Below, piece by piece: positions 15,001 through 30,000 of a DNA stretch of 64,000 nucleotides (positions are counted from its first letter, which is position 1; each line of letters starts with the position of its first letter). The DNA comes from Echinometra lucunter (lineage: Eukaryota > Echinodermata > Echinoidea > Camarodonta > Echinometridae), in contig CM057156.1 in the NCBI GenBank assembly GCA_029962745.1, positions 33,610,027 to 33,674,026 of the forward strand, written 5' to 3'. The notes under the pieces are model-generated. The model was not told the DNA's origin and did not search any database. It worked only from the letters and a program-made list of their open reading frames with translations. The translations under genes were made by a program, and so were the position numbers.

Positions 15001-17683
15001 CATTATACAATCAACATTTCCAAAGTCTTCTCAGCAGCTTCTTCAGTAATCTAATTGCATAACCCAAGCTCAGCTTTAACTTTATGAAATCCTAACACGT
15101 GGGTGATTTTGGCTGACAGTTGTTGTGGGGAAATCCAACATTTGAGAGTAATCTTTTCAAGATTACAAAAAAAAGGGTATCTATGTTATTTCACAATCAC
15201 TTATAAGTCAACAATATAAACATGAATCATCATTTGATAACTAATGTTATTGTCAGAGTTACAAAGCAATTCTCCAAGCCTCAATGTAGGCCAAGGAGCT
15301 TATCACATTTTGGCAAGGAGTAGATGATAATCATCACATCCCTTTCTGATTCACAGGATTTCTAAAAAGTGGGGAATTCCACTTTATTTTGTCTGAGGCA
15401 AGATTATCAGTTTCAAGGTTCACAGTTTTTTCACAAATGGTCTGAACTTTTCAACGATCATTATTTCAGTGAAAAGACAAGCAATGTCAGTGAAATAAAG
15501 TACAAAACTTGGCCAACTTGATGGATGGATGGCAACAAATAAGCCTCTGAACATTACTTAAATGCCTCCTTACAGAAAAGTTTTGGGGAAGTAAAGAGCT
15601 AATAAATGCGCATTATTTTGTTACTTTACACAATACTCTGCAATTTGGATGTTTAATAAATGCATGAGCTGAAAAAAAAAATCATTTTCCTGAAAGGATG
15701 ACCTCCTGAAGCCTTCTAGCACTGGCAAGTAAAATAAAAAAGTCTTAGAATTGATCTCATTTAGCAATCCTTTTCTCTCTTTCTCTGTATAGAGGACTCT
15801 CTGATAGTAATACATGCTTTCCAAAAAAAATTTTTTTTTAAAATCACTTGATAATGTATTATGACAGGGGATCATAAGTAGCATGCGATAAAACAAAGTC
15901 TGTGTACACAAGACCTTCTTATCTTTCTTTCTTTCTTCTCTTTCCCTGCATGTAAAGCTCTGTGATATTTCCCAAAATAGGTACCCGCCCCCACTCCAAA
16001 TTCACTAAATAGCTTCTTATGACAGGGGATCATAGCCCTTTATGTTTTGCATGCGGTAAAATCATTGACAACAGCAAACTAGCCAGCAATGCAGCTTTCC
16101 CCTCTACTGCTCCACAACAATGAAACAGGCTCCCTCCTCATCTGAAATCTCTACTGACAGCCAACAAATTCAAACACAGTGTGAAGACATATCTATTCTG
16201 AGACCACATGTACTCATTGGACTTGAACTGTCACTGCTTGGTGGTTCATACATGTACATACTTAGAATCCAATGCTGACCCAGGGATGACATCTCAAAGT
16301 GTTTTGTAACCAGTGGAAAAAGTGCTGTATAGAAATATCAACTACAGTGAAACCTGTATATATAAAGACCACCCAAGGGAGAAAGAAATATGGTCTTAAT
16401 GAGCAGGTGGTCTTTATGGACAGGTTCCTTTAATACATGTTTCAATGAGAAAAATATTCAAGGGAACAAAAATTGTGGTCTTTGTAGACAGTTGGTCTTT
16501 CTATATAGGTGGTCGCTAAAGCAGTTTACCTTTCCTTTTCTCTCTTTCTCTGAATGCAAGACCCTCTGATAGATGACAGCATTGGGTTCCTCCACCTCTC
16601 TGAGTTTAGCTGCAGGCATCTGAAGAGCCTTTAGAATCTGTGTAGGATCCTCACTGTCAATGGCTTCATTGATCGCTGCTACAGCCATTATACCTGAGGA
16701 AATGAGAGGGGGTGGGATTGTCAAATTATCAGAAATGATATTGGCTGTGTACATCAGGAACCATAAGAGAATAAATAGTCTACATTGTTTAATCAACAAT
16801 TACGAACAGGAGTCAAACATGTTGGTAAATAATCTCATTTTCCCCCTCCCTTTTCTGTTCACATTTCTGCTAACATTCTACAAATGGCACATTTGACATT
16901 ACATTGTACTTTGTTTATATACATGTACACTGCCAGTGGAGGTCAAGTTTCTGTGTTTTTAGACATGGATCAATTAACCCATTCGTGACAGAGGTCCACA
17001 TTTTGTGGTTTGGCCTAATATCTTTTGATGCAAAGCCCTAAAAATCATATCAAATACATGAGCAGAAAGAGCAAAAAATTCTACACAAACTGTGCCCATT
17101 TTGGTTTCGTCAATTTTCGTTGTTTGATGCTGAAAATTTTTTAAAGGAAAATAAGCATTAAAATCCTTAAATTGGCAATGTGATAGAAAGTTTAAAATCA
17201 CTGGTTTCCCCTGCAAATTGGCAACTTTTTGACTTCTCATCATAATTTCTGTCAATTTATATTCATTTCAGATACATGACATTTTATAAGAAAAATGTAA
17301 CAATAAAATAAAAATGTTGGTGTTGCCAATTTGAAGAATAAAAGCTGATCAAATTAGACTTTAAATAATTCCCATCACGAATGGGTTAAGAATCTGAATC
17401 TGAATCTGAATGTGAATCTGAAAGGGATATATCATCAGATATATGTAATAATTTGTAAGCAAAGCTTGAATCCCAAGTCCTGTGGCCTGGTATAAAATGG
17501 TGCAATTCCTCAATCTAAAAACTGATACCTTCTTATTTCTAATTTGAAGATCATATTAATCATAAAAGAACTTACGTTGATGTTCATCCTGTACTTCTGA
17601 GTTGACTGCATCAACCACCTCCTGAATCTCTTCTTGGGTCAAGAAATCTTCACCTTCCTGAAAATAACAAACAAAAGCAGAAA

Positions 17684-17718
<35 letters not shown>

Positions 17719-18023
17719 ATCTGAATCCATCTGCAGAGAATTGATCCTGGTGGCCACACGCAACATGGAATTCAGCTTCAATGATGTCATGTATGCGCAG
17801 ACTGATGGTGTCGCTATGGGTTTGCCGTTGGGCCCTATATCATCATCACGATTATCATTATTACCATTATCATCATCATCACCATCATGATCATCACAAC
17901 CACCATCGTTGTTACCATCATTGTCATCATCACTACCATCATTGTCATCATCACTACCATCATTGTCATCCTCATTGTCATCCTCATCACCACCACCACC
18001 ATCATCTTTATTACCATCACCAC

Positions 18024-18065
<42 letters not shown>

Positions 18066-21000
18066 AGTCTTATCCAAAAAAACAAAATGTCTGAAAGACA
18101 AACCTTAGCTTTAGCTCTCTTGATAGCTAGGAGCTGATCCTGATATCTTTGATGATATGAGCTGTCTTGCTCCACGTCGGCTAAGCATGCATCTTGATTG
18201 AGTAACAGTTCTGCAGTCTTACTGGTCTGGCCTGAATCTACACTCTGGTTGATCATGGCTACAGCAGAAAGAACTGTAGGGAGATAATATTATGAAGTTG
18301 AATAATATTATCTACAGCAGAAAGAACTGTAGGGAGATAATATTATGAAGTTGAATAAACTGACAACGTTCTTTCAATCCTGCAGAATATGTCCTGGTTG
18401 ATGACAGGGGAGGAGGTTCAAATGTTTTCCTCAAATGGGAATTTAATCATGGGGAAAATATTAATTCAGTTTCTTCAAGTATTAGGAATATCATCAAGAA
18501 CTTCATTAAATATGTAAGTAAATGTACATAGCATATGTATGTACATGTAGCAGCCAAATCTGAAGCAAATTCACAATGTCTAGAGTATTTCTGTTTAAAA
18601 CACAGGTGAAACATCATAGTATCATTCAAGTCAGGCATACTTAAATACTGATATTAAAATCACACCTGCTAGGGGAGAAGTACTGGAAATACAGACATTT
18701 TTTCATCATGAGACTTTGGCAAGTTATTCATAATACCCATTTTTGTGAATTTTTAAAAGATACTGTATTTTGATTTCGCAAATCCTTCTGGTATTATGCA
18801 GGTTAATACAATATTGGCATCTAGGGTCAGAAATATGTAAGGAAGTCATTAACAGTTTAATCATTAAGTCTACTGACTAAAAGAGGAATAAACAAGTGAA
18901 TATAATCCAGGGCTAGTGGATTTTTGCTATAATTATCTTTCACATACACCATCATAGATTGACAAACATGGTTTTCATATGGTTCATAATGTCATTCCTG
19001 ACTCACATGTCACATGAGAGGGATCTATTATTTAACCTCCATTATGAATTAGTTCCTCTCTTCATTTCCATCCTACATCCCCCCAGGAAACATTTCTTGT
19101 CAATATCAACACGGAGAGATGAAAAATCAATGTTATGAACCTGTGTTGTCATGGTAACTAGCAATAAAGGTGGAGAAGCAAGGAGAGGAAAGGGCATGGG
19201 ATAATGTCACATGATATTGGGTGTGCTAGAAATATCATATGAACAATATGCACATGTACATTTAAATGCATATGTAATACTTTGGGAAAACTTGCTTTCA
19301 AATGTGCAGCACACAATACCATACATTGATTCCCATGAATTTTACAACAAAAGTAAGTTTAAATTTGTGTTTGTATTTGTCTTTGTAAAGGTGAGTAGTT
19401 TGGGTTTGTTTGTTTTTGTTATGTTTTTTTGTTGCTTTTGTTCTTGTTCATTTGTTTGTGTGTGTGTGTGGTTTTTTTTTTTAAATGAAATGTTTATAGT
19501 TAGTGCATTAACATCATAGCATACTTCTGTAACATGGGTATTTCATGGAAATTTCATGAAAATTTCCAAAGTGGAAATCTTGGAAGCATAACTATGGCTG
19601 TTCTGCCACTGCTAGGTTAATTTGTCTTTAGCTGAATAAAAAAATACCATTCAGGATAATTTTCAATGAACGATAAGACAAGAAGTTAAAAAAAAATATA
19701 TATATATATATAAGTTATTTCAAAAAGACAGCTTCTGTGCCATAGATTGAGGTCGAGGCTAAAAGTAATCATTGCTGGTACATATTTTTATATCATGCTT
19801 TAATACAGGATACTGAGTCACCTTGAAAGTGCCAGTGTGTGGTTATATTGGCAGAAAGCCAAGCAATATTTAAGAGCAACATAAATCATATTTGCATAGA
19901 GCTTCCAAAAGAAACAAGGATGAGAAGCAAGGGCTTCCACTGAAATTGTATGACAGCACATTCAGTGCAGGGTTGATTTCAAAAGGAGGGAGGGTAAGAC
20001 AGAGCTATTCGTCTGTACTCTATTAACTACACATCTAAAACTAATTCATAGGCTGGATCACACAAAATTTAAAGAATAATGATCGTTTTCATGTTATGCT
20101 GAACATATTTGATAAAGCATAGGCTGGATCACACAAAATTTAAAGAATAATGATCGTTTTCATGTTATGGTGAATATACTTGGTAAAGTATGGGACAGCA
20201 AATGACCAAAGAGCTTCGATTTGCCCAGTAATAAGTGCATGCCTTGGTCGCTAGATTTCCAAAGAACTCTATTTAGTCTATGTAACTTGCCATGAACTAT
20301 AGATAACGACTATGTGTATTATGAACATGGAGTGTACGTGGAGGGGAGGGGGTTGTGTTGCTATGGCAACATACTTTATCATTTCCTATTGCAGAACTTT
20401 CCCCCTCACCTTGGAGTATTTCCAAAACATAATCACATCTGCTCCTCTTTGCATCATAACTGGATTAAATTTTGAACATTTCATATTTTACTCTAACGTA
20501 CAGCTTGCCATATGATTACAACAAATCATCATATAGGAAACACATATTACACAAAACAGTAGCTGGCTTAAGAGATTAGGTGATGCAAAAAGGAAAAAAA
20601 AAGTGGATTAAGAAAGTGCAAGAATTTTCCAGTTCTCTATGATTGGTAATACCCCTAGTGACACACATAAAAATGTTTTAAGATACAGGAAGGGTTGGAG
20701 AGGGTTAATTATTAACCAAGTGTAATTGATTGGTGAGCAACCAATTCAATTTCCTTTAGCAATAATGAAGTTCATGCATTGTGTGTTCATCTAAAACGAC
20801 TGTGACTCCTGACTTGCCTCTTAAACAATTGTTATTTTTTATAGGTGAAGATGATCAAATTCAAAGATTCCTTATAGTTTCAATTCACGAAAACTTTATC
20901 ATCCAAAATGTAGACGGCAAGTCAATTAATATACTAGACGCAGAATACTTTCATACATCATACATTTGATTCTAATACCAATTTGTTTTGGATTTGTCTT

Positions 21001-24000
21001 CAACAGATAAAGAAAGGCTACTAGTCGCATAACTAAAGCTTAAATTGCCTTTGCTTATAATGCATGTATTTCCTCTGCCGAACTGTGCATTCTTCCAGCT
21101 TTATTAATGTCACGAAAACTGAACTCTGAATTGAGATGGGAGCTGTCCTCCTTCAAGATTTCCCCTTTATGTTTCCAAAATTGTCACTTCTATCACTGTA
21201 TGGTGATGAAAGTTGCCCCTTTCCCTTTAAAACAGTTTGCCCTCTGCCTGGTATTGCATTCCTCCAATTTCAACGTCAATGGATTAATTTGTACCTGAAT
21301 TTGTGAAGGGAACGGTACCCCCGACAATTTCCCTACATCCAAATTCTTGGCAGGGGTGCATTCTAATTACCCCCCCCCCCTTGAAGTCCGTTTACCCTCT
21401 CCCTGGTTGTGCATTCTTCCCATTCTAATAACAATGAATTAGAATTAAACCTTCATCTCAATTTGAGAAGCGATTTGCCCCACCTTAGAGATTTACCCTC
21501 TACCTTTTGAATATTAATGTCATCAAAACTGTACTTGAGATGGGAGTTGCCCCCTTTAAGAGAGTTTCCCTGCATCCAGTCCTTGGCAGGGGTGCATTTC
21601 TTATCCCCTCCCCTTCCTCCTCTGTTTAATCCACTCAACACCCAATACATGCTACCATTCTTCCTCTTCCTTTATTACCCATTTCCTTCAGTAGTCTACA
21701 AACACAGACCCAATACAAAAACCCTCAACATCACGCATAGGCCCACGACATCTAAACATGCTAGTTAAACCCACAATGAGACTGGGTTGAGACTATATCT
21801 GTTTGCGTAAGAGTGCAGTTATATGATGGGTAAAGTTCTTGGTCACTGTTACCGTGATGGGAGGGATTTCCTGATTGAAACTTGAAGGGAAAAGGTTTGG
21901 TTGTGGAAACTATTTTTTCATTGAGGGATCAAGTTCAGAGTCACAGGGGGAGAGACTTTAGAATCAAAATAAAACAAGGTTTATGCCAGACAGTACAATG
22001 AGGCATGTCTTAACCATAGCAGCCAGTGGAAAAGCATGAACTATGCACTTTTAAACACTGTATAAGCTGAAATTTTTGCGGTTTAATTTTTGCTAAATTT
22101 GCAATCATGTCCTTCCAAAAATACCAGTCAATAAATGCCTGCATTTCAAGTATAGAAAGATCATTAAAAACATGAAAATAGTGACTCACTACCACATCAA
22201 ATTGTCACAAATTGCTGAAAATCTGCATACCAAAATATTGGCATACACAGTACATGTACATTATCAACATTGGTGAAAAAATCTGGAAGATAGGAAAATC
22301 ATGCATAACATCACCGCAACAGGATAGATTTTGGCTAAGATAAACGCTACAATGACAGAGTAGCTAAATACCCAAGCTCAGAAATAAAGGAATGATGTGT
22401 TGAAAGAAAAATTGCGGGGGAGGGGGGGGGGGGGAGGGAAGAGATGAAGAGAAAAATAGGAGAAAAATAGCATAAGAGGAGAGCAGATAATGGTAGAAGA
22501 CTGATGTGCTGGGAAAAAAAATGCGGGGGGGGGGGGGGGGGTCAGGAGATGGAGAGAAAAATGGAAGAAAAATAGCATAAAATGAGAGCAGATAATGGTA
22601 GAAGATTAACAGTCTGGGGAGTGTAAACACAAGAGTGTAAGAGAACCAAAATATGATACTGTTATATTAAAGACCTGTGACTATAATATACATCATACCT
22701 CTGACTGCATCTTGTAACTGCTCATGGTTCAGGTCCTGAGTGACATATATAAGAACAAAACAAATAAATATATTCAATGTGAAATATTATAACATTCCAA
22801 GAACAGTAAGATATTCCTACAAGATTAATTGCTCTATCAAATATTCAATATCTTTGACATTGTTTTACTTATGAAATAATTCGAAAACTTGAGAGGAATG
22901 ATGTTATGATATCAAGGAGTTATACACTTGGAGCAAAGTGTTGGTGATGGATGCCTTGACCACAGCAAAGCTATGACTCTTATGGGGTGTTGCAAGAAAG
23001 TTGCAATCAATTGCAAATAATTGCTAATTTTGAAACAACCATTCTGATTGGCTCAGGGTCTGTCCTTTTAAGAAGACATGCATGCAACAATGATTTTGAA
23101 TGGCCAGTGACAATCAGTTGCAACTTGCAATCGATTGCAACTTTCTTGCAACACCCCATTAGTGAACTATTCTAGTAAGATATCTATATCATCACTTCAT
23201 TTCTAAATAACAAAGAATACTGATCAGACTTATGCTACTGTAATATGCTCTGCAAGGATGCCAACCCTGCAGTATTTCAAGGTTTGAAAAAGAGCACTTT
23301 GGGTGGAAAAACAGTATTTTCACCTTTTCTGAACAGATATGTGTATTAATACGATTTGGGGAAACAGTATTTTTCATTAATCCTGCAGTATTTTTAAAAA
23401 TAAAAAACAGTTCAAAATACTGGAAAAGAGGAACAGTTGGCATCTCTGCTCTGGGCTTTATTTCATTAAAAATACCAGGCTAGGACTGCCAGCGTTGCAA
23501 TTGAGGTTTTAGTTGGGTTTAGGGTATGGTACAAAGTAAGGTACAAGAATTTGACGACTTTTAGAAATATGAACCATGTGAAAGTGACCTACCCCTTCAT
23601 TGCTGATCTTGAGTCTGGCCAATTCTGTTTTGTAGAGTGCATGACAGTATGGATGTACATGAGGCAGTTGAGCTTCAGGTCTCGATAGAGCTGCAACAAG
23701 TTGTTCTGGTGTGCCAGTGTCTATTAATGAGTTGATGTTCTGAACCGCCGAACCCACTGTAACATAGACAAAGAAATAATGCCATCATCCCAATTAGCAT
23801 CATGTTTCCTGATAATAGCTACCTCATTAATTGGACAGTCAAGGATTTCACACAAGAAATCCAGATGGTACAGTAGGTGGTGTTACAAATTATACTGAAA
23901 AGCACCAACACTTTATACAAGCCTACCACCTGGGACTACATGTTTTACAGAATACCCTAACTCATGTTTTCCTTATATTCCATTACACATTACTTTCCAT

Positions 24001-27000
24001 TTCATCATACTTGTTTAGCAGACATCATCTCTCTATTGTCTTGAATATGCAGTGTGCTCACCAACCCCCTCCCCGCAAAACGATTACAATGCTTCATACA
24101 CTCGTCGCGTAAACATAATTCTCATTGGTTTTACATGTTTGTGGGCATTCTGTGACTTTATGTCGATGATCTGAGATCAAAATTTTTTTTTGCCCTTCAT
24201 TTGATTAACCCATTCATGACAGAGGTCCACATTTTGTGGTTTGGCAAAATATCTTTTGATGCAAAGCCCTAAAAATCATACCAAATACATGAGCAGAAAG
24301 AGCGAAAAATTCTACACAAACTGTACCCATTTTGGTTGCGTCAATATTCGTTGTTTGATGCTGAAAATTTTTAAAAGGAAAATAAGCATTAAAATCCTTA
24401 AATTGGCAATGTGATAGAAAGTTTAAAACTACTGTTTTCCCCTGCAAATTGGCAACTTTTTGACTTCTCATCATAATTTCTGTCAATTTATCTTCATTTC
24501 AGATACATGACGTTTTATAAGAAAAATGTAGCAATAAAATAAAAATGTTGGTGTTGCCAATTGGAAGAATAAAAGCTGATCAAATAAGGCTTTAAATAAT
24601 TCCCGTCACGAATGGGTTAACATTCAACTCGGCACTTTTACTTCTACCTTGCTGCTGACCAGCTAAAAGCAAGGAAATCTAATGACTAGTTTTCGAGGGC
24701 CAACCAAAACTAGAAAAACTTCAAGCCTAACTTACCATCTTTCTCTTCTTTGGCTAGAATGTTAGCTGCATTGATCCCAGCTTGCACCTCCTCCTTCTCT
24801 AATCTAGGATATGCATTACCAGTGGCCTAAACATTACAAATCAATGAATCAAGTATGAGAGATTAAACTTAATGGTTGAATGAACACAATACATACATCA
24901 ACAATAACGTTTAATTTATAATTGAAAGGGTAAAAGTTCCATAAACAAAAGATGGGAAAGGCATAACTTTACGTATACATGCCCCTAAAGTATGGGCACA
25001 CATTATTACTAAATTCATCAAAAGATGAATCTTCGACCACGCATGGTCGAACTTTATGCCTCCGCCATTACCAAATCAGAAATAAATGGCACTTCATGTT
25101 GATTTATTTTCATTTACACAATGACAACTTTGACCTTAACCTTTGACCTTGTGACCCCCAAATCTAATGAGAGCATTGCCCTTTCCATATGCATACATGA
25201 GCCAAGTTTGTTGAACCGTAAAATGGTTACTGAGTTATCACAAGAACGAACCATCTCTATGTACATAATAACCTCTATGATCTTTGACCTTTAGACCCCA
25301 AAATCTAATCAGATCATTGTCCCTCCCATATGCATACCTGTGCCAAGTTTGAGGTTGATCAGTCAAATGATTGAGTTATGGTGAAAACGAACCATTTCTA
25401 TGTACATAATGACCTCTATGACCTTTGACCTTTGACCTTGTGACCCCAAAATCTAATCAGATCATTGTCCCTTCCATGTGCATACATGAGCCAAGTTTGA
25501 AGCCAATCTGTCAAATGGTTCTTCAGTTATCGTAAGAACGAGCCATTTTTATGTGTATTATTACCTCTATGACCTTGACCTTTGACCTTGAGACTCCAAA
25601 ATCTATTCAGATCATTGTCCCTCCCATATGCATACATGAGCTAAGTCTGAAGTTGATCTGTCAAACGGTTCTTAAGTTATCGCGAGAACGAAAACGGGAT
25701 GGACGGACGGACAGACGACCCAAAAACATAATGCCTCCGGCAACCACCTACAGTGGGCGGAGGCATATAAATGGAAACGTATCATACATGGATGTGTGCA
25801 TTTATCCACATTCCAGATTGTTTTTGCATTTACAACAACCCATACACTCCACATTTTCAAGCCAAGTATGAATATTCAAAAGTGGCTCATATTAAGTGAC
25901 CTTTATCACAATGATCAAATACCAGTGATCATCACTACAGAATTACAACTTTCTTACCTGTAATAGCAACAAGAACAACACTGGCAGCAACAGTGGCAAC
26001 ACCATCACCACTATGCTGCCCAACACAACCAACACAGTTGCCTCCATGACAGTCCTCATCACCATCTTTCAATCTTCCTAGATCTTTTTCCTCCATATAT
26101 ATGTATAAATGTTATTCCTACTGAAACAATTCACATGTAGGCATTCAAGCTCATGTGTGTCTATATCACGGGTTTAACTGCTTCCTGAGATTCAAGCCAT
26201 TATCATTATTTTGACAATCACCCTGCTCGACGATACTTCAAACTTCCTGAAAGTGTTTTTCATTCAGCTGTGCCATATGGCATGCAAGGTATCCTAGCAA
26301 ATCCGTTTCTTGACTACCACCCTGCCAAAAGGTTGGGCAAAAATTCCCGAAATCTTTTTGCCTCAACTTGTTGTGCTAAATTTCCCTAAATCTTTTTGCC
26401 TACTTGTTGGACTAAATTTTTCTAAATCTTTTTTGTCTAAACATGTTGGGCTAAATTTTCCCAAATCTATTTGCCTAAACTTGTTTGAACTTGCATTCTA
26501 GGCTAATATCTGTATCTACATGTATATGTAATACATGTACTGTCCAGCAGATCCACACAAAACAAAAAAGGAATACCTTAAGTGAATAAACTTGTATGTA
26601 TGGAATATGCAGCAAACATTGAAATTATTGTAAATTACATATATAGGAGTAAAATTATTACTCAATTCAGAAGCCTATACAAAAAGCTTCATAAAAAAAA
26701 GAAACATATTCTGGCTGAATGCTGAATTTACAACACTTTGCTAGAGAAAATCGGCATAAAACAAACCTCTCTCGGAAATCTGTCTCTAGATACAGCTTGT
26801 GTATTCCATGAATGATAATAATATTTCTTTCTCTTTTTAAACACTGATGTCTCATGTCAATGAATAGAGCTTTGGGTCAAGACTGTTCTCATTTCTTTGC
26901 TTACCTCTGCCTTGTCTTGTTTAGCCTGTTGAAGAATTCTGAGGTACCAGTCTGCATTCTCTCTAGTCACATCCTTCAGTCCCAGACCTGCATTCATCAG

Positions 27001-30000
27001 CACTTCAACCAGCTTAGATGCATTCTTGGTACCTAACAAGTCGTTCACCTTGTCCAGTTGTGTATTCACTGAAAATAAAAGAGAAACATTGAGTGAGTCA
27101 AGCCAGGATAGTCTAAATTCAGGAATATCTTTCTGTTCAAAGCTCTATTAAATACTTTGAAGTTTTTCTTCAAGGTCAACTCACAGCTTTATATCTTATC
27201 AACTGGTCTATTAACAAAAATTACAGAGAGTATTTGAAAGAGTTTTCCTGGGTGTGGATGCTACACATACATGAACATGCCGGTCATGCTTTCTGAATAT
27301 CAGGCTATCAGCACTATTTTGGAATTGTGTTTAGGCATTTTATCTTTATGTTGTTGTGCAAAAGAACGCGTCTGGAACGCAAAATACAAAAATGCAAAAA
27401 TTAAAATTTCTATTTTGATATATTGGAATAGAATTTAGCAAAGATTATGCCACAAGATTTTATATCAATTTACAAGGTCTACATGCTACCCGTAAAATAA
27501 TCAGTCATTGTTTGAAAGATCTGATTTTCAATAATTTTCCATTTTTGCGTTCCAGACGTGTTCTTTCGCACAGCGACATAAAGATAAGATGCCTTAATAA
27601 AATAACGACTTGGAAAAAAAAAATCCATTGTCTTGATCAAGGATACGGCAATGCCTCATGTGTTCAAACAACTCTGAGCAAAATTTGAGGTAAATAAAAC
27701 TTGAAAAATCATTCATCTCTCAATTTTCCTTGCGTTTCATGCTGGTAACTTATAATATTGAGGGTACTGGAAAATACAAGTTGTAAATTTTGTATGGCCA
27801 AATTAACTTACGAACAGAAATCTTTCAATTGTCATCTTGTTTAAACTCTAACTACATGCATACATGTATTATTCACTGTTACAAGCCCTCAAGGTGAGAG
27901 CGTCATAGTATGATGGGGGGGGGGGGGGGTACTATCATCTACCAGGGCCTTAAAGCGGCAGTCTAGCTTCCTGTAACCAACACCATAGGATCCCAGGGTG
28001 CAGAAAGAAGCTTTAATCCATGTAAGGTCACTATCCTTTGAATGGGATACTGGGATTGGGTTATATCGGACAGGCGTCTGAACCGATACATGAAGGACAG
28101 GATTATGCAAAGCTGATTGGGAAGTCTGCACACCTTAGGTCTATCAAGAATCATCTTCTCAATCACTAACATAAACCAAACTTTTTAAAACAAATCAGCA
28201 TTTCAATATCATTTAAGCCTCCTTACAAGTAGTTCAGGCCAACTGGAGATACTGGGAAATGTCTGAAGGTTTATTAAATATATAGTACCAGCTTCTACAA
28301 GCCAGACTGTACTTCATCCGTTCAAGAACACTTTTTTAAAAAGTACACAAAAACATTTTGAATAAATGATCTTTTAGGCTACTTATATCAAGACAATACA
28401 ATGCAATGGAATGATAGATTTTCATAGACGTTTACGATCTGCTTTTCCCTTCAGATAAGGGTATAACAACAACATGCCTCCTTAGATGTAATTACTAATC
28501 TAAGAATCTAGATTGAGTCTCTCATCGGTTGGGAATTTGGGTCAACAAAGATGCAGATTCATCATAAAATCGTTGCCAAATTCTTCCAGGCAGGAAAATG
28601 GTTAATAAAGCCCCCTTTCCATACATTCATCATGGAAAACTCAACAATCTTCTTTTTCAATTTTGTGACTTATTTCTACAAAAATCTGTGGTAATGATGA
28701 TATGACTGCTTTTCTGCACACTGAAAATACTTTTCATTATGTCTTAATGTACAGGAAGAACAACCCTGCAAGTTTTATAAAAATCTTGCTCAAATGTTTT
28801 CTAGTATATTTCTTTTAACAAATAGATTGGTCTCATTATGAGTGATCCAATTCTTTAAATGCAAGAACATGACTTATGCTTTGTACAGTGTTCAGCTTCT
28901 GTACACGGGCTGCTTCTGCAAATTAAATGACATGGTATGCCATTATACCAACCACTTATCTTTAATTGAAGTAATTAGTTGTCACTTTGAGATTATTACT
29001 CCATATAGTTGATATATTAGCCACATTAAATCCTTTGAAAAATGTATGCCTCAATAGAAACTATCTTTTAAGATTTCTATGTGTCAGTCACTATTAAAGG
29101 TCTTTCCTTTAAACTTGGCCACTTCATCGACAAGCTGCATCAATATTCATACCATGAATGTCACACAGGGCATTTATGGTGTTTCTATCCTACCAACTCA
29201 ATGCTTTTTATGAAATGAAAGATAAAGTATATGTTGTATGGGAATTGTTTAAGAAAACCATTTATCACTCTTTCCATGCCAAGATACATCCAATACCCCC
29301 CCCCCCCCACACACATTCATTCAGGTATTTATTTAAAAAAAAAAAAAAACACATTCAAAGTAGGAGAAAATGCTGAATCACATTGAATTTACAATTCAAA
29401 GAGTGACATGATAAGAAATGATAAGATAAGGTACAACAAAGTGGAAAATAGAAATATTAATGCATTAAACATTCAATTCACTTAAATTCAATTGATTTTT
29501 GTGTGTGGTGGTATTTTATGGTCATTTAGAATGAAAGTTGTTATTTAATCCTCTTTCCATTTTGTTTTCCTTAAACTATGAGTCAGAGAGTGGAATAACC
29601 CTGAAGCAATGACATCATCAGAACTATGGCAAAAGATTCAACTTGGCAAAGAGATATGGAAGAAATAGTGGGAAAGCTTGTCAATCATCATTTACAGCAT
29701 CAACCCAAGAGGGTGTTACGTGCTGTTGTTGTTACTGGTTGGGAAAAACCCATCAATCTGAAGCCACTGTACATACAGCCTTGGTAACATATCTAGGATT
29801 ACTCCCTCCCTCACATTCACAGGCATTATCAAAGTACAGTTAAACCCGTTTTAATGGCCATCTCTCAATAGCAGCCTCCTTCTAACAGTGGCCATTGAAA
29901 TTGATTCTCATGGAGATAATTTGTTTACGAACCTGTCTGGAAAAGCCACATTTCTGGTGGCCATTACAGACAGTTTTTAATGCATTAATTATAGGACATT

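Larger units (their letters stand above)
13430..16529 (-). other. Intron
   Basis: It contains an inverted-repeat element (14289-14648), two exon relics (15771-15965), a LINE remnant (16085-16325) and a repeat remnant abutting the donor (16344-16524). Confidence 0.8.
18274..22698 (-). other. Intron
   Basis: This 4.4-kb intron starts with the duplicated acceptor region and holds tandem duplications at 20047-20188 and 22385-22605. A degenerate repeat lies at 21110-21600 and a fragment of an inverted-repeat element at 22057-22125. Otherwise unremarkable. Confidence 0.75.
24827..26904 (-). other. Intron
   Basis: It contains the tandem-repeat element with nuclear-receptor-like half-sites (25023-25768) and a degenerate tandem repeat of about 40-bp units (26320-26495). 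Confidence 0.8.

Noticed and set aside
17781..18137. Long histidine-, isoleucine- or methionine-rich frames on both strands
   Set aside because: They are translations of the CAT microsatellite in three frames and two strands.
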